Assembly: GCF_019443445.1 (NCBI RefSeq)
Contig: NZ_CP080378.1
Coordinates: 4,464,001 to 4,528,000, forward strand
Direction of reading: 5' to 3'
Source: Massilia sp. PAMC28688
Lineage (GTDB): Bacteria; Pseudomonadota; Gammaproteobacteria; Burkholderiales; Burkholderiaceae_D
Length of the DNA: 64,000 nucleotides
Shown: positions 27,851 through 36,947 of the stretch, piece after piece
How the letters are laid out: each line of letters starts with the position of its first letter
Numbering within the stretch: the stretch's first letter is position 1
The notes under the pieces: model-generated
The model's database searches: none
The model's input: only the letters and a program-made list of their open reading frames with translations
What the model was told of the DNA's origin: nothing
Translations under genes and position numbers: made by a program

Positions 27851-29047
27851 ATGCGCGCCATTGCCACCGGGCTGCTGGTGCTCATGGCCGTGGTGTTCGT
27901 GTGCGCGCGCCTGCTGCGCGAACGCTATCCCTTCATGGCGTTCGTGGGCGCCTTTGCCGAGGCGGCCATGGTGGGCGCTATTGCCGACTGGTTTGCCGTC
28001 ACGGCCCTGTTCCGCCATCCGCTGGGGCTGCGTATTCCCCATACCGCCATTATTCCCAGCAATAAGGAACGCATTGGCGACAATCTGGGCAACTTCCTCG
28101 AACACAATTTCATGAGTTACGAGGTGATCCATGGCGAATTGGCCCGGGTCGACTTTGCCGGCTCGGCCGCGCGCTGGCTGGACCAGCCGGACAATGCACG
28201 CGCAGTGGCGGCCCAGATCACGAGCGCCATCCCGGCCCTGCTGCGCATGGTCGAGGACAAGGATGCGGCCGCCTTCCTGCGCGACGCTCTGGCAGGTTCG
28301 CTCAAGGATGTGCGCCTGGCCCCTTTGCTCTCGCGCCTGCTGTCAGTACTGGTGGCGGGACGCCAGCACCATGCGCTGCTTGAAAAACTGCTGGAACTGA
28401 TTGCCGGCGCGCTGGAACAGCACCGGCCCTACATTCGCCAGAAGGTCCACGATCACAGTCCGCGCTGGCTGCCCAAGGCGATCGATGAAAAGTTTTACGA
28501 GCGCCTCATGGCGGGCGTCCACAGTACCCTGGACGACATCAAGGGCGATGACAGCGAATGGCGCGAACGCTTTCAGCTGGCCACGGAAGAACTGATCGCC
28601 AACCTGGCCACCTCGCCCGAGTACGAAGCGAAGCTGCGCGCGCTGCTCGACAGCAGCCTGGGCCATCCCCTGTTTCGCAATTATGTGGGCCAGGTGTGGG
28701 ACGATGTGCGTGCGCGCCTGCTGGCCGACACCAGCGCGCCCGACTCCAAAATTGCCGCCCATGTCGAGCAGGCCCTGCAGTCGTTCAGCAGCGCGCTCGG
28801 CCGCAACGAGACGGTGCAGCTCAAGCTCAATGACTGGCTGCGCACCTTTGCCGCCGAAACCATCGTGGCCAAGCGCGAAGTGATCGTCGACCTGGTGCGG
28901 CGCGTGATCCGCAGCTGGGACGCCGAGACCCTTTCCCGCAAGTTCGAGCTGCACGTCGGCCGCGACCTGCAGTACATCCGCATCAATGGCACCATCGTGG
29001 GCGGCCTGGTGGGCCTGCTGCTGCATTCGGTCGGGCTGCTGTTCTAG
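27851..29047 (+). CDS. DUF445 family inner-membrane protein
   Basis: The 398 aa protein has the DUF445 layout: an N-terminal hydrophobic helix (IATGLLVLMAVVFVCARLL), the signature FVGAFAEAAMVGAIADWFAVTALFRHPLGL (residues about 31-60, given here in parts), IIPSNKERIGDNLGNFL, a long helical periplasmic or cytoplasmic region, and a terminal hydrophobic INGTIVGGLVGLLLHSVGLLF-like helix. The ATG at 27851 has no ribosome-binding site, while AGGAG at 27782-27786 lies seven bases before an in-frame CTG (27794) that would add 19 residues (LKPLAPSRQ...). The true start may therefore be non-canonical. Function is unknown. Confidence 0.9.
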   Translation: MRAIATGLLVLMAVVFVCARLLRERYPFMAFVGAFAEAAMVGAIADWFAVTALFRHPLGLRIPHTAIIPSNKERIGDNLGNFLEHNFMSYEVIHGELARVDFAGSAARWLDQPDNARAVAAQITSAIPALLRMVEDKDAAAFLRDALAGSLKDVRLAPLLSRLLSVLVAGRQHHALLEKLLELIAGALEQHRPYIRQKVHDHSPRWLPKAIDEKFYERLMAGVHSTLDDIKGDDSEWRERFQLATEELIANLATSPEYEAKLRALLDSSLGHPLFRNYVGQVWDDVRARLLADTSAPDSKIAAHVEQALQSFSSALGRNETVQLKLNDWLRTFAAETIVAKREVIVDLVRRVIRSWDAETLSRKFELHVGRDLQYIRINGTIVGGLVGLLLHSVGLLF

Positions 29048-29073
29048 CGCTGGCCGCAGCCCGCCCGGCTGTG

Positions 29074-31422
29074 CTACAGGTCGAACTTGAGTTCGGCCAC
29101 CAGCGTGCGCCGCGGGTAGGGATGGAATGCCCAATAGCGCTCGTTGTTGAGGTTGTCCACGCCCAGGGCCGCGCTCCAGTTGGCATTGAACCGGTAACGC
29201 ATGCGGGCATCGAGCACCAGAAAGGTGCTAAACCCCATGTAGGTATCGGCATGGGTGTCGCTGTTGTCCAGCTGGCCAAACTGCCTGCCGCTGTAGCGGG
29301 CGCCCAGCGTATAGCTGAGCCGTTCCTGCGGCTGGTAAGACGCTACCAGAGCGGCGCGCCAGCGTGGCACGCGCGGCTGCCACTTGCCCACGCTGGCGGG
29401 ATTGGCACGGTTGGCCGTGATGAGCGAGTGGGTGAAGGTCATGTGCGCGGCCAGCTCCAGGCCTGCAATACCCAGGTCCTGTGACTGCCATGCCAGCTCG
29501 GCACCGCGGGTGCGGATGGCATCCACGTTCTGCACCGCCGATACGGCCGGCGCCTGGGGCAGCGGCTGGGAATACAGTGCGTCGGCGGTGGACTCGGCGA
29601 ACACGGTGGCGCGCAGTGTGCCGTCGTGGGCAGCGCGTTCGGCACTCAGTTCGCCCGTCCATGAACGTTCCGGCCGCAACAGTGGATTGCTGTTGACGAT
29701 CTGGTCGCCCACGATACCGCCCTGGAACAATTCGGCAACGGTCGGCATGCGCACGCTGCGCCCGGCGGAGGCCTTGAGCACCCACGCCGGGCTCAGCTGC
29801 CTGAACAGTGCCAGCTTGGGCGACCAGTGGCGCTCGCTCCTGTCCACGTCGAAGGGCAGCACCTGCTCTGCATTGCCAAGTTCGCCATCAAAGGCGCGCC
29901 AGCGCTCGTGGCGCAGGCCTGCCATGGCTTTCCATGCATCGCTGATGGTCCAGGTATCCTGCACATAAACGCTATGCAGCGCCGTGTCGCCATTGAAGGC
30001 GGAAAAGCGCGCGGCGGGCGCCCCGCGGATCCAGTCTGCACCGCTGCCAACCACAGTGCGCAGGCGATAGTCATCGGTTTGCATGCCAAACTCCACCACA
30101 TGGCTCCCGGCCCCGCGCCGCTGTCCAGCCGGGCGCCAGATCGCGCGCAGGTGCGCATTGCGCCAGCCGGTCCCGTCCATGTCGGTGATGCGCCCGGCGC
30201 CGCCGCCCGTGGCCAGAGGTAGTGCGGCGGTAGGCACGCGCAGCCGATCCTTGCGGTAGTCAAAGGTGCTCAGCGCCAGTTCCCAGTCGAACACCCCGCG
30301 CGTGCTGGATTTGAACGACAGGCCTTGCATAAGCTGGTCTTGCGCCTGCACGCTGGGCACAAACGCCGGCGCAGGGCGGTCCAGGCTGAACTGGCGCCCC
30401 TCGATGACCGCATGGCCGGAAAAGACCGCGCTGCCCGCCGCATCGCGCAGGTAGCTCGCTGCGTCGCCCGTGGTGGCATTTTGCCACCAGCCCAGGGTGT
30501 AATGGGCATGCAGGGTTGGACTCAGCTCATAGGCCAGCTTGAGCTTCGCATGCTCCTGCACGGTATGGTAGCGGGTGGCGTTGCCGATTACCCACCACGG
30601 CTGGCCTTTGGCATTTGCGCCGGGCACGGCGCCGCTGACGGGTACGCCGGCGGAGGTGACGCTCTGGCCATCGGCGGCCAGGCGCGTGGCAAACACCTGC
30701 GGCTGGCTCACACTGTCGAGGCGGTTGAGCGCCAGCCACCAGGCAAAACGGCCATGCCGATTGCCGCCGGCCAGGCTGGCCTGGCGCCCAATGGCGCTGG
30801 CGGCAGTGTCGCCCGCCTGGTAGCGATGACGCGCATAGCCATATTTGGCGTGCAGGCGCAGCTGGCGCGGCATGCGTGTGACATAGTCGACCACGGCGCC
30901 GGCTGAATTGCCAGGGTAGGCAGCGGAAAAGGGGCCGTACAGGACATCGACCCGTTCAATTTCTTCAGGCGCCACCAGCGCCCAGCGCGGGGCGAATGCG
31001 GCGCCATTGCCGAGCAGGTTGGACAGCAAGATGCCATCTGCGTACACCAGCGAGCGCGCGCTGTTGCCGGTGCCGGAGGCGCGGGTGGACAGCACTGCAT
31101 GGTTGAAGTCGCCGATGAAGCGCTTGCGCACCAGCAGGCTGGGCAGATACTTGAGTGCATCCTCGCTGTCGGTGGCGTTGATGGCCTGTTCGATGCGGCG
31201 GGCATCGATGCCTTCGATCGTGGCCGGCAAGTGGAGCGGCAGCGAACTGGGACGCCGGCCGTTGATGGTAACGGTGTTGGCCACAGCATTGGCAACAGCG
31301 TTGGCAACTGCGCTGGCATCAGCGCTGACATCGGCGACGGGTGGCGCTGCGCCCTGCGCAGCAGCGGATAGCGAGCAGGCGGCCGCCAGGGTCACCGGCA
31401 GCCGGGGGGATAGGTACTTCAT
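29074..31422 (-). CDS. TonB-dependent outer-membrane receptor (possibly copper related)
   Basis: The 782 aa receptor has a signal peptide ending near AAAQGA (residue 25), a low-complexity ASAVANAVANAVANTV segment, the plug entry VTINGRR and LPATIEGIDARRIEQ, VLSTRASGTGNSARSLVYADG, PEEIERVDVLYGPFSAAYPGNSAGAVV (about 160-186, in parts) and a barrel ending LKFDL. The ATG at 31422 follows AGGACA. The substrate is not evident; the adjacent DUF2946 gene, a family often found with copper-linked TonB receptors, hints at copper. No Fur box is visible upstream. Confidence 0.9.
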   Translation of the reverse strand: MKYLSPRLPVTLAAACSLSAAAQGAAPPVADVSADASAVANAVANAVANTVTINGRRPSSLPLHLPATIEGIDARRIEQAINATDSEDALKYLPSLLVRKRFIGDFNHAVLSTRASGTGNSARSLVYADGILLSNLLGNGAAFAPRWALVAPEEIERVDVLYGPFSAAYPGNSAGAVVDYVTRMPRQLRLHAKYGYARHRYQAGDTAASAIGRQASLAGGNRHGRFAWWLALNRLDSVSQPQVFATRLAADGQSVTSAGVPVSGAVPGANAKGQPWWVIGNATRYHTVQEHAKLKLAYELSPTLHAHYTLGWWQNATTGDAASYLRDAAGSAVFSGHAVIEGRQFSLDRPAPAFVPSVQAQDQLMQGLSFKSSTRGVFDWELALSTFDYRKDRLRVPTAALPLATGGGAGRITDMDGTGWRNAHLRAIWRPAGQRRGAGSHVVEFGMQTDDYRLRTVVGSGADWIRGAPAARFSAFNGDTALHSVYVQDTWTISDAWKAMAGLRHERWRAFDGELGNAEQVLPFDVDRSERHWSPKLALFRQLSPAWVLKASAGRSVRMPTVAELFQGGIVGDQIVNSNPLLRPERSWTGELSAERAAHDGTLRATVFAESTADALYSQPLPQAPAVSAVQNVDAIRTRGAELAWQSQDLGIAGLELAAHMTFTHSLITANRANPASVGKWQPRVPRWRAALVASYQPQERLSYTLGARYSGRQFGQLDNSDTHADTYMGFSTFLVLDARMRYRFNANWSAALGVDNLNNERYWAFHPYPRRTLVAELKFDL

Positions 31423-31526
31423 GAAATTGTCCTGAATGACTATAACGAAACAGGCCAGCACCCCTAGTGGGCGTGGCAGGAATGCCGCCCGCATCCATCC
31501 ACGCGGCGGCGAAATACGTTACGTGT

Positions 31527-31907
31527 TCAGAACGGAGGCGCGCGCGACTGCCTGCAAGCCCACACTGCAAGCGGGCTGGGAGATTGATAGAAGAGCGTGG
31601 GGCGCGTGATGCCGCCCGCCGCACCGCCAGTCAACCGGTACTGCTCGGCACCTGTCGCGTCCAGGCCATGGGTGCAGAAGACACACTCGTTGCCATGGGC
31701 ACCCTTGACGGTGACGCCTCCTGATCCGCCGGCCGGATCATCGGCAATCTGCACCACCATGATCCCGGCGGCGCTGCAGATTTCGGCCCAGGTGCCGGAC
31801 GGGGAAGCGGCCACGGCGCGGGCGGCCGATGGCGCGAGCGTGGCGAACAGCATCGCGATACAGGCGATCCATGCAGCCAGGCGTCTTGTCGATTGATACA
31901 TTCCCAT
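31527..31907 (-). CDS. DUF2946 family protein
   Basis: The 126 aa exported protein has a Sec-type signal (LAAWIACIAMLFATLAPSAARA, residues about 11-32 counted from the ATG at 31907) and the DUF2946 Cys pattern EICSAAG and CVFCTHG. Such Cys motifs could bind metal. It sits 104 bp upstream of the TonB receptor on the same strand and is probably cotranscribed. The start could also be the ATG at 31901. Copper involvement is an inference from neighbourhood. Confidence 0.8.
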   Translation of the reverse strand: MGMYQSTRRLAAWIACIAMLFATLAPSAARAVAASPSGTWAEICSAAGIMVVQIADDPAGGSGGVTVKGAHGNECVFCTHGLDATGAEQYRLTGGAAGGITRPTLFYQSPSPLAVWACRQSRAPPF

Positions 31908-32007
31908 AGGCACGAATTGTATCAGCGTACAAGCCTGCGTGCTGCATCCATGCTGCCTGCAAGAGGCCAACCGGGCCGCTGGCTGGCGCGACCGTCCGGG
32001 CTTTGCG

Positions 32008-33489
32008 CTACTTCAGGTTGCTGTAAGGATCGCTACTCTTGCGCATGACGTACTCGCGGTAGGCAGTGCTGCGCAAGTAGCTTTCACCCTTGGCAAACAC
32101 GCGCGACTGGACAATGGGCTCGGACTTGTCCAGATCCACGACAGCCTTCGCCGCCGGTGGCGCTTCAGCCTTCTCGGCGGGCGCATCCGGCGGCAGCAGC
32201 ACCAGCCACTCCGACTTCTTGCTGCTGCCGGAAGTTTTCACAACCGGGGCAGGCGCCGGCTTGCTGACGCGCTCCGTCACCGCGGGCACCGCGGCAATGC
32301 GCGCCGCAGCAGGCGGGGCAGCCGGCGGGGCAGCCGGTTTGGTGGCCACTGCGGGCTTTGCCGGGGCCACTGCCAGGCGCGGCGGCGCCACCGGCCTGGC
32401 GGCGCTCGCCGCGGGCTTGGCCCTTGCCTTGGCCAGCACAGGCGACGATGCCTCTGGCAAAGGGCGCACCTTGGCAGCGTTGCTTGCGCCCGGTTTGTCC
32501 GCCGCGCGCCGCGCCGGCTCAATCCGCGCAATCACGCGCGGGGGCTGTGCAGCACCCGCCTTGGGTCCCATCGGCACCGGCCGGAGGCGCGCCGCCAGCT
32601 CGTGCCGCGGGACAGCCTTGACGCTGGCCAGCGCCTTGGGCGCGGCAGAAGGCGCAGTTCTGGCGTCGGCTGCAACCTTGAACGTGCCAGGTGACGCGAT
32701 CCTGCGGCGCGCAGAAGCCTTGGCCGCCGCAGCCACGGCGACCCGGTTCTTTGACGCAAGCTTCAGGGCTGACGGCTTGGTCGTGACCTTTGCCGGCGCG
32801 GCAGCCTTGGGCGCTGCCGGCTTCGCCACGGCTAGTGCGGCAAGCTTGGGCGCGGGCACTTGCGGCGCCGCTTTAACCCGGGCAATGACCTTGGGTTCAG
32901 GCTGCGCCACCACACGAACCTGTTTTGGCGGTAATGGCTCCCCGGCGAGCGCGCGGGCAGGCGTTGCGGCCTTCAGCGGTGCCCGGGCAGGGCGCGCCAC
33001 GGCCGGAAGATCGGCCACGGGCACGTCTTGCGCGATGATGCGCGCCGGCAGCGGTGCGGGGACGGGCCTGGCGAACACGCGCGGCGCGGCCACCACGGGG
33101 CGCTCGTCATACGCCGGTTCGGGCGCCACCTCATCGAAGCGCCTTCCACGGTGCCCATCGGCGGGATAGTCAGGTAGTTCGCCATGCCCGGCATAGCGCG
33201 GGGCGCGGCGGCGCGGCCGGTCGGCATCTCCATAGCGGGGCGCGTAGCGCTCATCATCGTCAGCCCGTGCCGCACGCGCGTGGGCGGCGCCATCGCCACG
33301 GCAGCGGCGCCGCTCGATCAGTTCGCCTTCACTGCTGATGCGCTGCGTGACCTGGCAGTGGCCATCCCAGTAAATCCGCGGCGCACGCTCGTAGCGGTCG
33401 CCGCCGTCGTCGGTCCACTGCTGGGCCTGGGCCGCCAGCGGGGAGGCAAGGATGGCTGCGCGCAACAACAGAAGTGTGAGACGGGGCAT
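32008..33489 (-). CDS. Secreted Ala/Pro/Lys-rich low-complexity protein
   Basis: The 493 aa product starts at an ATG with GGAG nine bases upstream and has a clean signal peptide cut after AAQAQ (residue about 22). The first 60 mature residues form a small Cys-containing segment (IYWDGHCQVTQR, ERRRCRGD) followed by an Arg/Asp-rich patch; residues about 110-420 are Ala/Pro/Lys/Val-rich, histone-H1- or TonB-stalk-like; the last 60 (EWLVLLPPDAP, YREYVMRKSSDPYSNLK) look folded. The middle suggests an extended spacer across the periplasm or peptidoglycan. I do not recognise a family. Codon use and GC match neighbours, so it is probably a real gene. Confidence 0.75.
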   Translation of the reverse strand: MPRLTLLLLRAAILASPLAAQAQQWTDDGGDRYERAPRIYWDGHCQVTQRISSEGELIERRRCRGDGAAHARAARADDDERYAPRYGDADRPRRRAPRYAGHGELPDYPADGHRGRRFDEVAPEPAYDERPVVAAPRVFARPVPAPLPARIIAQDVPVADLPAVARPARAPLKAATPARALAGEPLPPKQVRVVAQPEPKVIARVKAAPQVPAPKLAALAVAKPAAPKAAAPAKVTTKPSALKLASKNRVAVAAAAKASARRRIASPGTFKVAADARTAPSAAPKALASVKAVPRHELAARLRPVPMGPKAGAAQPPRVIARIEPARRAADKPGASNAAKVRPLPEASSPVLAKARAKPAASAARPVAPPRLAVAPAKPAVATKPAAPPAAPPAAARIAAVPAVTERVSKPAPAPVVKTSGSSKKSEWLVLLPPDAPAEKAEAPPAAKAVVDLDKSEPIVQSRVFAKGESYLRSTAYREYVMRKSSDPYSNLK

Positions 33490-33664
33490 GGTGATCTCCT
33501 TCCAGGTGAGATATTGAATGTACCGCCAATTCGCGCCGCGCGACATCCCGGCGCTGTATCACACGTAACGAATGGTTTCAGAACAGGGGGCTTTGTGTTT
33601 ACCTGAACGCTTGACAGCGGCCATGTGCGGCTATCATGGACACTGCGAATACCGGGAGGTCTCC

Positions 33665-34693
33665 ATGAAGATGGCAGTTTTCAGCGCGCAAGCGTACGAC
33701 AAACGTTTCCTTGAGGAAGCGAATCGACAGCAACCGCTGGCAGGCGGCGTGGCGCTTCAATTCCATGTGGAAGCGCTGTCCCTGCAATCGGTCATGCTGG
33801 CCAAGGATTGCGATGCAGTGTGTGTGTTTGTTAATGACCAGCTTGGGGCCGAGGTGCTCGGCCAGCTACGGGAATTGGGTGTGCGCGCCGTCCTGCTGCG
33901 CTGCGCCGGGTTCAACCAGCTTGATGTGGCGGCAGCGGCGCGCCTGGGCCTGTTCGTGGCCCGGGTGCCTGCCTATTCGCCCGAAGCGGTGGCCGAGCAT
34001 GCACTGGCCCTGGTGCTGACATTGAACCGCCATACGCACCGTGCCTATGCCCGGGTGCGGGAAGGCAATTTTGCGCTCGATGGATTGTTGGGCAGCAACC
34101 TGCACGGCAAGACGGTCGGCATTGTCGGGCTGGGCAAGATCGGCATGGCGGCGGTCCGCATCTTCGCCGGTTTCGGCTGCACCATCTTAGGGACCGATCC
34201 CTCGGTGCCGGCCGAGTTCGCCGCTGTCGGCCAGGCAGTGCCCTTGCCGGAGCTGCTCGCCGCCTCCGACATCGTGTCGCTGCACTGCCCCCTGCTGGAG
34301 CAGACCTATCACATGATCGACCGCGCGGCGCTGGCCGCCATGAAGCCCGGGGCCATGCTGGTCAATACCTCGCGCGGCGCCCTGATCGACACCTGCGCCA
34401 TCATCGACGCTCTCAAAGCGCGCCAGCTCGGCGCGCTGGCCATTGATGTCTACGAGCAGGAGAGCGAGCTGTTTTTTCACGACCACTCGGCCGATATCAT
34501 CAACGACGATGTGTTCCAGCGCCTGCTGACCTTTCCCAACGTACTGGTCACCGGGCACCAGGGCTTTTTCACCATCGAAGCCATGCGCGAAATTGCCCGC
34601 ACCACCATGGACAACCTGGCCTGCCATGCGGCAGGGCGCAGTTGCCCGAATGCGGTGCCCGGAACCGGCGCGCGCGGCAACACGATTGAATGA
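33665..34693 (+). CDS. ldhA: Fermentative D-lactate dehydrogenase (2-hydroxyacid dehydrogenase)
   Basis: The 342 aa D-2-hydroxyacid dehydrogenase reduces pyruvate to D-lactate with NADH. It shows LRCAGFNQLDVAAA (residues about 75-90, substrate side), the NAD-binding GIVGLGKIGMAAVRIF (about 148-163), NTSRGALIDTCAII with the catalytic Arg, DVYEQESELFFHDHS, typical of LdhA, and TGHQGFFTIEAM with the catalytic His. GGGAGG lies six bases before the ATG. It would reoxidise NADH under oxygen limitation, matching the FNR-linked genes further right, although no FNR box precedes it. Confidence 0.94.
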   Translation: MKMAVFSAQAYDKRFLEEANRQQPLAGGVALQFHVEALSLQSVMLAKDCDAVCVFVNDQLGAEVLGQLRELGVRAVLLRCAGFNQLDVAAAARLGLFVARVPAYSPEAVAEHALALVLTLNRHTHRAYARVREGNFALDGLLGSNLHGKTVGIVGLGKIGMAAVRIFAGFGCTILGTDPSVPAEFAAVGQAVPLPELLAASDIVSLHCPLLEQTYHMIDRAALAAMKPGAMLVNTSRGALIDTCAIIDALKARQLGALAIDVYEQESELFFHDHSADIINDDVFQRLLTFPNVLVTGHQGFFTIEAMREIARTTMDNLACHAAGRSCPNAVPGTGARGNTIE

Positions 34694-34756
34694 CAAGACG
34701 ACACGCTGGCAGCGATCGCGCTACTATCAGTCTTCGGACACGACTGGCGCTCGATC

Positions 34757-35209
34757 ATGGTGAATCTTGATAAAAATGGCAGCAATGGCACGGACAGCCG
34801 GCCGCCGCGGTTCCTGCTTGGCAGCCGCTTCTATGGCAAATCGCGCACCCGCGCGGCAGATTACATCCGCAGCAGGGACAAACTCACGGGGCTGATCGAC
34901 ACTGCCAGCGTCAAGGCCCACGGCAAAAAGAGCGGCCTGCGCAATGTCTGGACCTCGACCCTGGCGTTTTTCCGGCTGATCCGCGCCTACGTCAATGGCA
35001 GCTACCGTCAGGTGTCGCCGCAAGCCTTGCTGACCATTGTCGCGGCCATTGTGTATTTCGTCAGCCCCATCGACCTGATCCCCGATTTCATCATTGGCCT
35101 GGGCCTGATCGATGACGCCACCATCCTGGCCTGGACCATCAAGGCATGCGCCTCTGACCTGGCCTCTTTCATCGACTGGGAACGCAGCCAGGGGACAAGC
35201 AAGCAGTAG
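34757..35209 (+). CDS. YkvA family protein (DUF1232)
   Basis: The 150 aa protein carries the DUF1232 signature AAIVYFVSPIDLIPDFIIGLGLIDDATIL (residues about 95-123, read in parts), a hairpin-like membrane-associated motif of unknown function. The N-terminal half contains a basic, Arg-rich region and LAFFRLIRAYVNG.YR. It follows ldhA by 63 bp on the same strand and converges with the SulP gene 35 bp away. Confidence 0.88.
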   Translation: MVNLDKNGSNGTDSRPPRFLLGSRFYGKSRTRAADYIRSRDKLTGLIDTASVKAHGKKSGLRNVWTSTLAFFRLIRAYVNGSYRQVSPQALLTIVAAIVYFVSPIDLIPDFIIGLGLIDDATILAWTIKACASDLASFIDWERSQGTSKQ

Positions 35210-35244
35210 ATGGCATGTGCAACAGCGCCTGTTGGCCGCGCATG

Positions 35245-36780
35245 CTATCCGAGGCGGTCGTCGGCGATGTGATAATGGGGATCTTCGAATTCGTTCGATT
35301 CCATCATCGCTTTTGCCTTGCCGAGCAGTTCCAGGCAGTCTGGACTGAGGTGCCGCAAGTGCAGGATCTTGTTGGCCTGCTGGTAACGGGTGGCCAGGGC
35401 GTCGATGGCTTCGATGCCCGAATGGTCAACCACCTTGGCTTTCCCGAATTCCACCACGACATGCTGGGGGTCGTCGGCCGGCGTGAACAGGTCGGCAAAG
35501 TTGGCGGCCGAGGCAAAGAACAGGCTGCCTTCGAGCTCGTAAATTTTCCACCCCTTGTCGTCAGTGCGGGTGCGCACCGTCATCTGGCGCGCGTGCTGCC
35601 ATGCAAACACCAGCGCGGCAAACACGACCCCGCACAGCACCGCCACTGCCAGGTCGGTCAGTACGGTAATGACGGTGACGCCAATGACGATGATGGCGTC
35701 CTGGCGTGGAATGCGGCGCAGGGCTTGTACGCTGCTCCAGGCGAAGGTTTTCTGGCTGACCACGAACATCAGGCCAATGAGCGCTGCCACGGGAATCATC
35801 TCGATCCAGCGCGACAGGAAAAGAATAAAACCCAGTAAAAACAGTGCCGCGACAATGCCCGACAGGCGCAGGCGCGCGCCGTTGTTAATGTTGATCATGC
35901 TCTGGCCGATCATGGCGCAGCCACCCATGGTGGCAAAGAAGCCGGCGACCACGTTGGCCGCGCCCTGCGCCAGCGATTCCCTGTTGGGCTGGCCCCGGGT
36001 GCCGGTGATTTCATCGACCAGATTGAGCGTGAGCAATGATTCGATCAGGCCAATGGCCGCCAGCACCAGCGAATAGGGCAAGATAATGTACAGGGTTTCC
36101 AGCGTGAAGGGCACAGCCGGCACGTGGAACACCGGCCAGCCGCCCGCGATGGAGCCCATGTCGCCCACGGTTTTGGTATCGATGCCGGTCAGCCAGACCA
36201 GCGCGGCCACGATCAGGATGGCCGCCAGGGCGGAGGGAATGGCGGTGGTGAGCCGGGGCAGCAGGTAGATGATGGCCATGGTCAGGGCAATCAAGGCGCC
36301 CATGACCGTCCATTGCTGGCCCGTCATCCATTGCCCGTCCGTCTTGAAGTGGCCAAATTGGGCAATGAAGATGACGATTGCCAGCCCGTTGACAAAGCCC
36401 AGCATGACGGGAAAGGGCACCATGCGGATGAACTTGCCCAGCCTGAGGGCGCCGAACAGGAGCTGGAGCAGGCCCATCAGGATAACGCTGGCGAACAGGT
36501 ATTCGGGGCCATGCTGCACAACAAGGCTGACCATGACCACGGCCAGGGCGCCCGTGGCGCCGGAGATCATGCCTGGCCGGCCGCCAAACACGGCGGTGAT
36601 CAGGCAGATAAAGAAGGCAGCGTACAGACCTGTCAGGGGACTGACGTGGGCGATCAGCGCAAAGGCAATCGCTTCCGGCACCAGGGCCAGGGCGACGGTA
36701 AGGCCACTGAAAAAATCTGTCTTGAGGGCGGCGGCGTTGACGGGGTGTTGCAAGGGCGATTCTCCGGTAGGGGCCGTCAT
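35245..36780 (-). CDS. SulP family anion transporter with STAS domain
   Basis: The 511 aa inner-membrane permease transports inorganic anions (sulfate, bicarbonate or similar). The N-terminal signature LTVALALVPEAIAFALIAHVSPL and GLYAAFFICLI (residues about 25-60), ISGATGALAVVMVSL, VNGLAIVIFIAQ, and NQE-like GQPNRESLAQGAANVVAGFF (about 265-285) are typical; the cytoplasmic STAS domain occupies about 400-500 (GSLFFASAANFADLF, VVEFGKAKVVDHSGIEAID). The start at 36780 is the first ATG giving normal length. It lies downstream of the antiporter gene but is separated from it by a terminator. Confidence 0.93.
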   Translation of the reverse strand: MTAPTGESPLQHPVNAAALKTDFFSGLTVALALVPEAIAFALIAHVSPLTGLYAAFFICLITAVFGGRPGMISGATGALAVVMVSLVVQHGPEYLFASVILMGLLQLLFGALRLGKFIRMVPFPVMLGFVNGLAIVIFIAQFGHFKTDGQWMTGQQWTVMGALIALTMAIIYLLPRLTTAIPSALAAILIVAALVWLTGIDTKTVGDMGSIAGGWPVFHVPAVPFTLETLYIILPYSLVLAAIGLIESLLTLNLVDEITGTRGQPNRESLAQGAANVVAGFFATMGGCAMIGQSMININNGARLRLSGIVAALFLLGFILFLSRWIEMIPVAALIGLMFVVSQKTFAWSSVQALRRIPRQDAIIVIGVTVITVLTDLAVAVLCGVVFAALVFAWQHARQMTVRTRTDDKGWKIYELEGSLFFASAANFADLFTPADDPQHVVVEFGKAKVVDHSGIEAIDALATRYQQANKILHLRHLSPDCLELLGKAKAMMESNEFEDPHYHIADDRLG

Positions 36781-36856
36781 GGCCGGCAGGGGCAGTATTG
36801 TCGTACAGAATGCCTGTTTTGTCAGCAATTGGACGCTCTTCAGTTGTCGGCGACGA

Positions 36857-36890
36857 AAAAAAAAGGTTTCGTCCGGTGAAGGACGAAACC
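36857..36890 (-). terminator. Rho-independent terminator after the Na+/H+ antiporter-like gene
   Basis: A perfect 10 bp inverted repeat GGTTTCGTCC/GGACGAAACC (36865-36874 with 36881-36890) with a 6-base loop is followed on the minus strand by eight consecutive T (36864-36857). It ends the leftward transcript of the antiporter gene, whose stop is 58 bp away. Confidence 0.92.
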
Positions 36891-36947
36891 CAAAAAAGCC
36901 CATGAAGGCTCTGCTGAAAACTTGAAACGTGAAAAAGGCGGCAGCCC

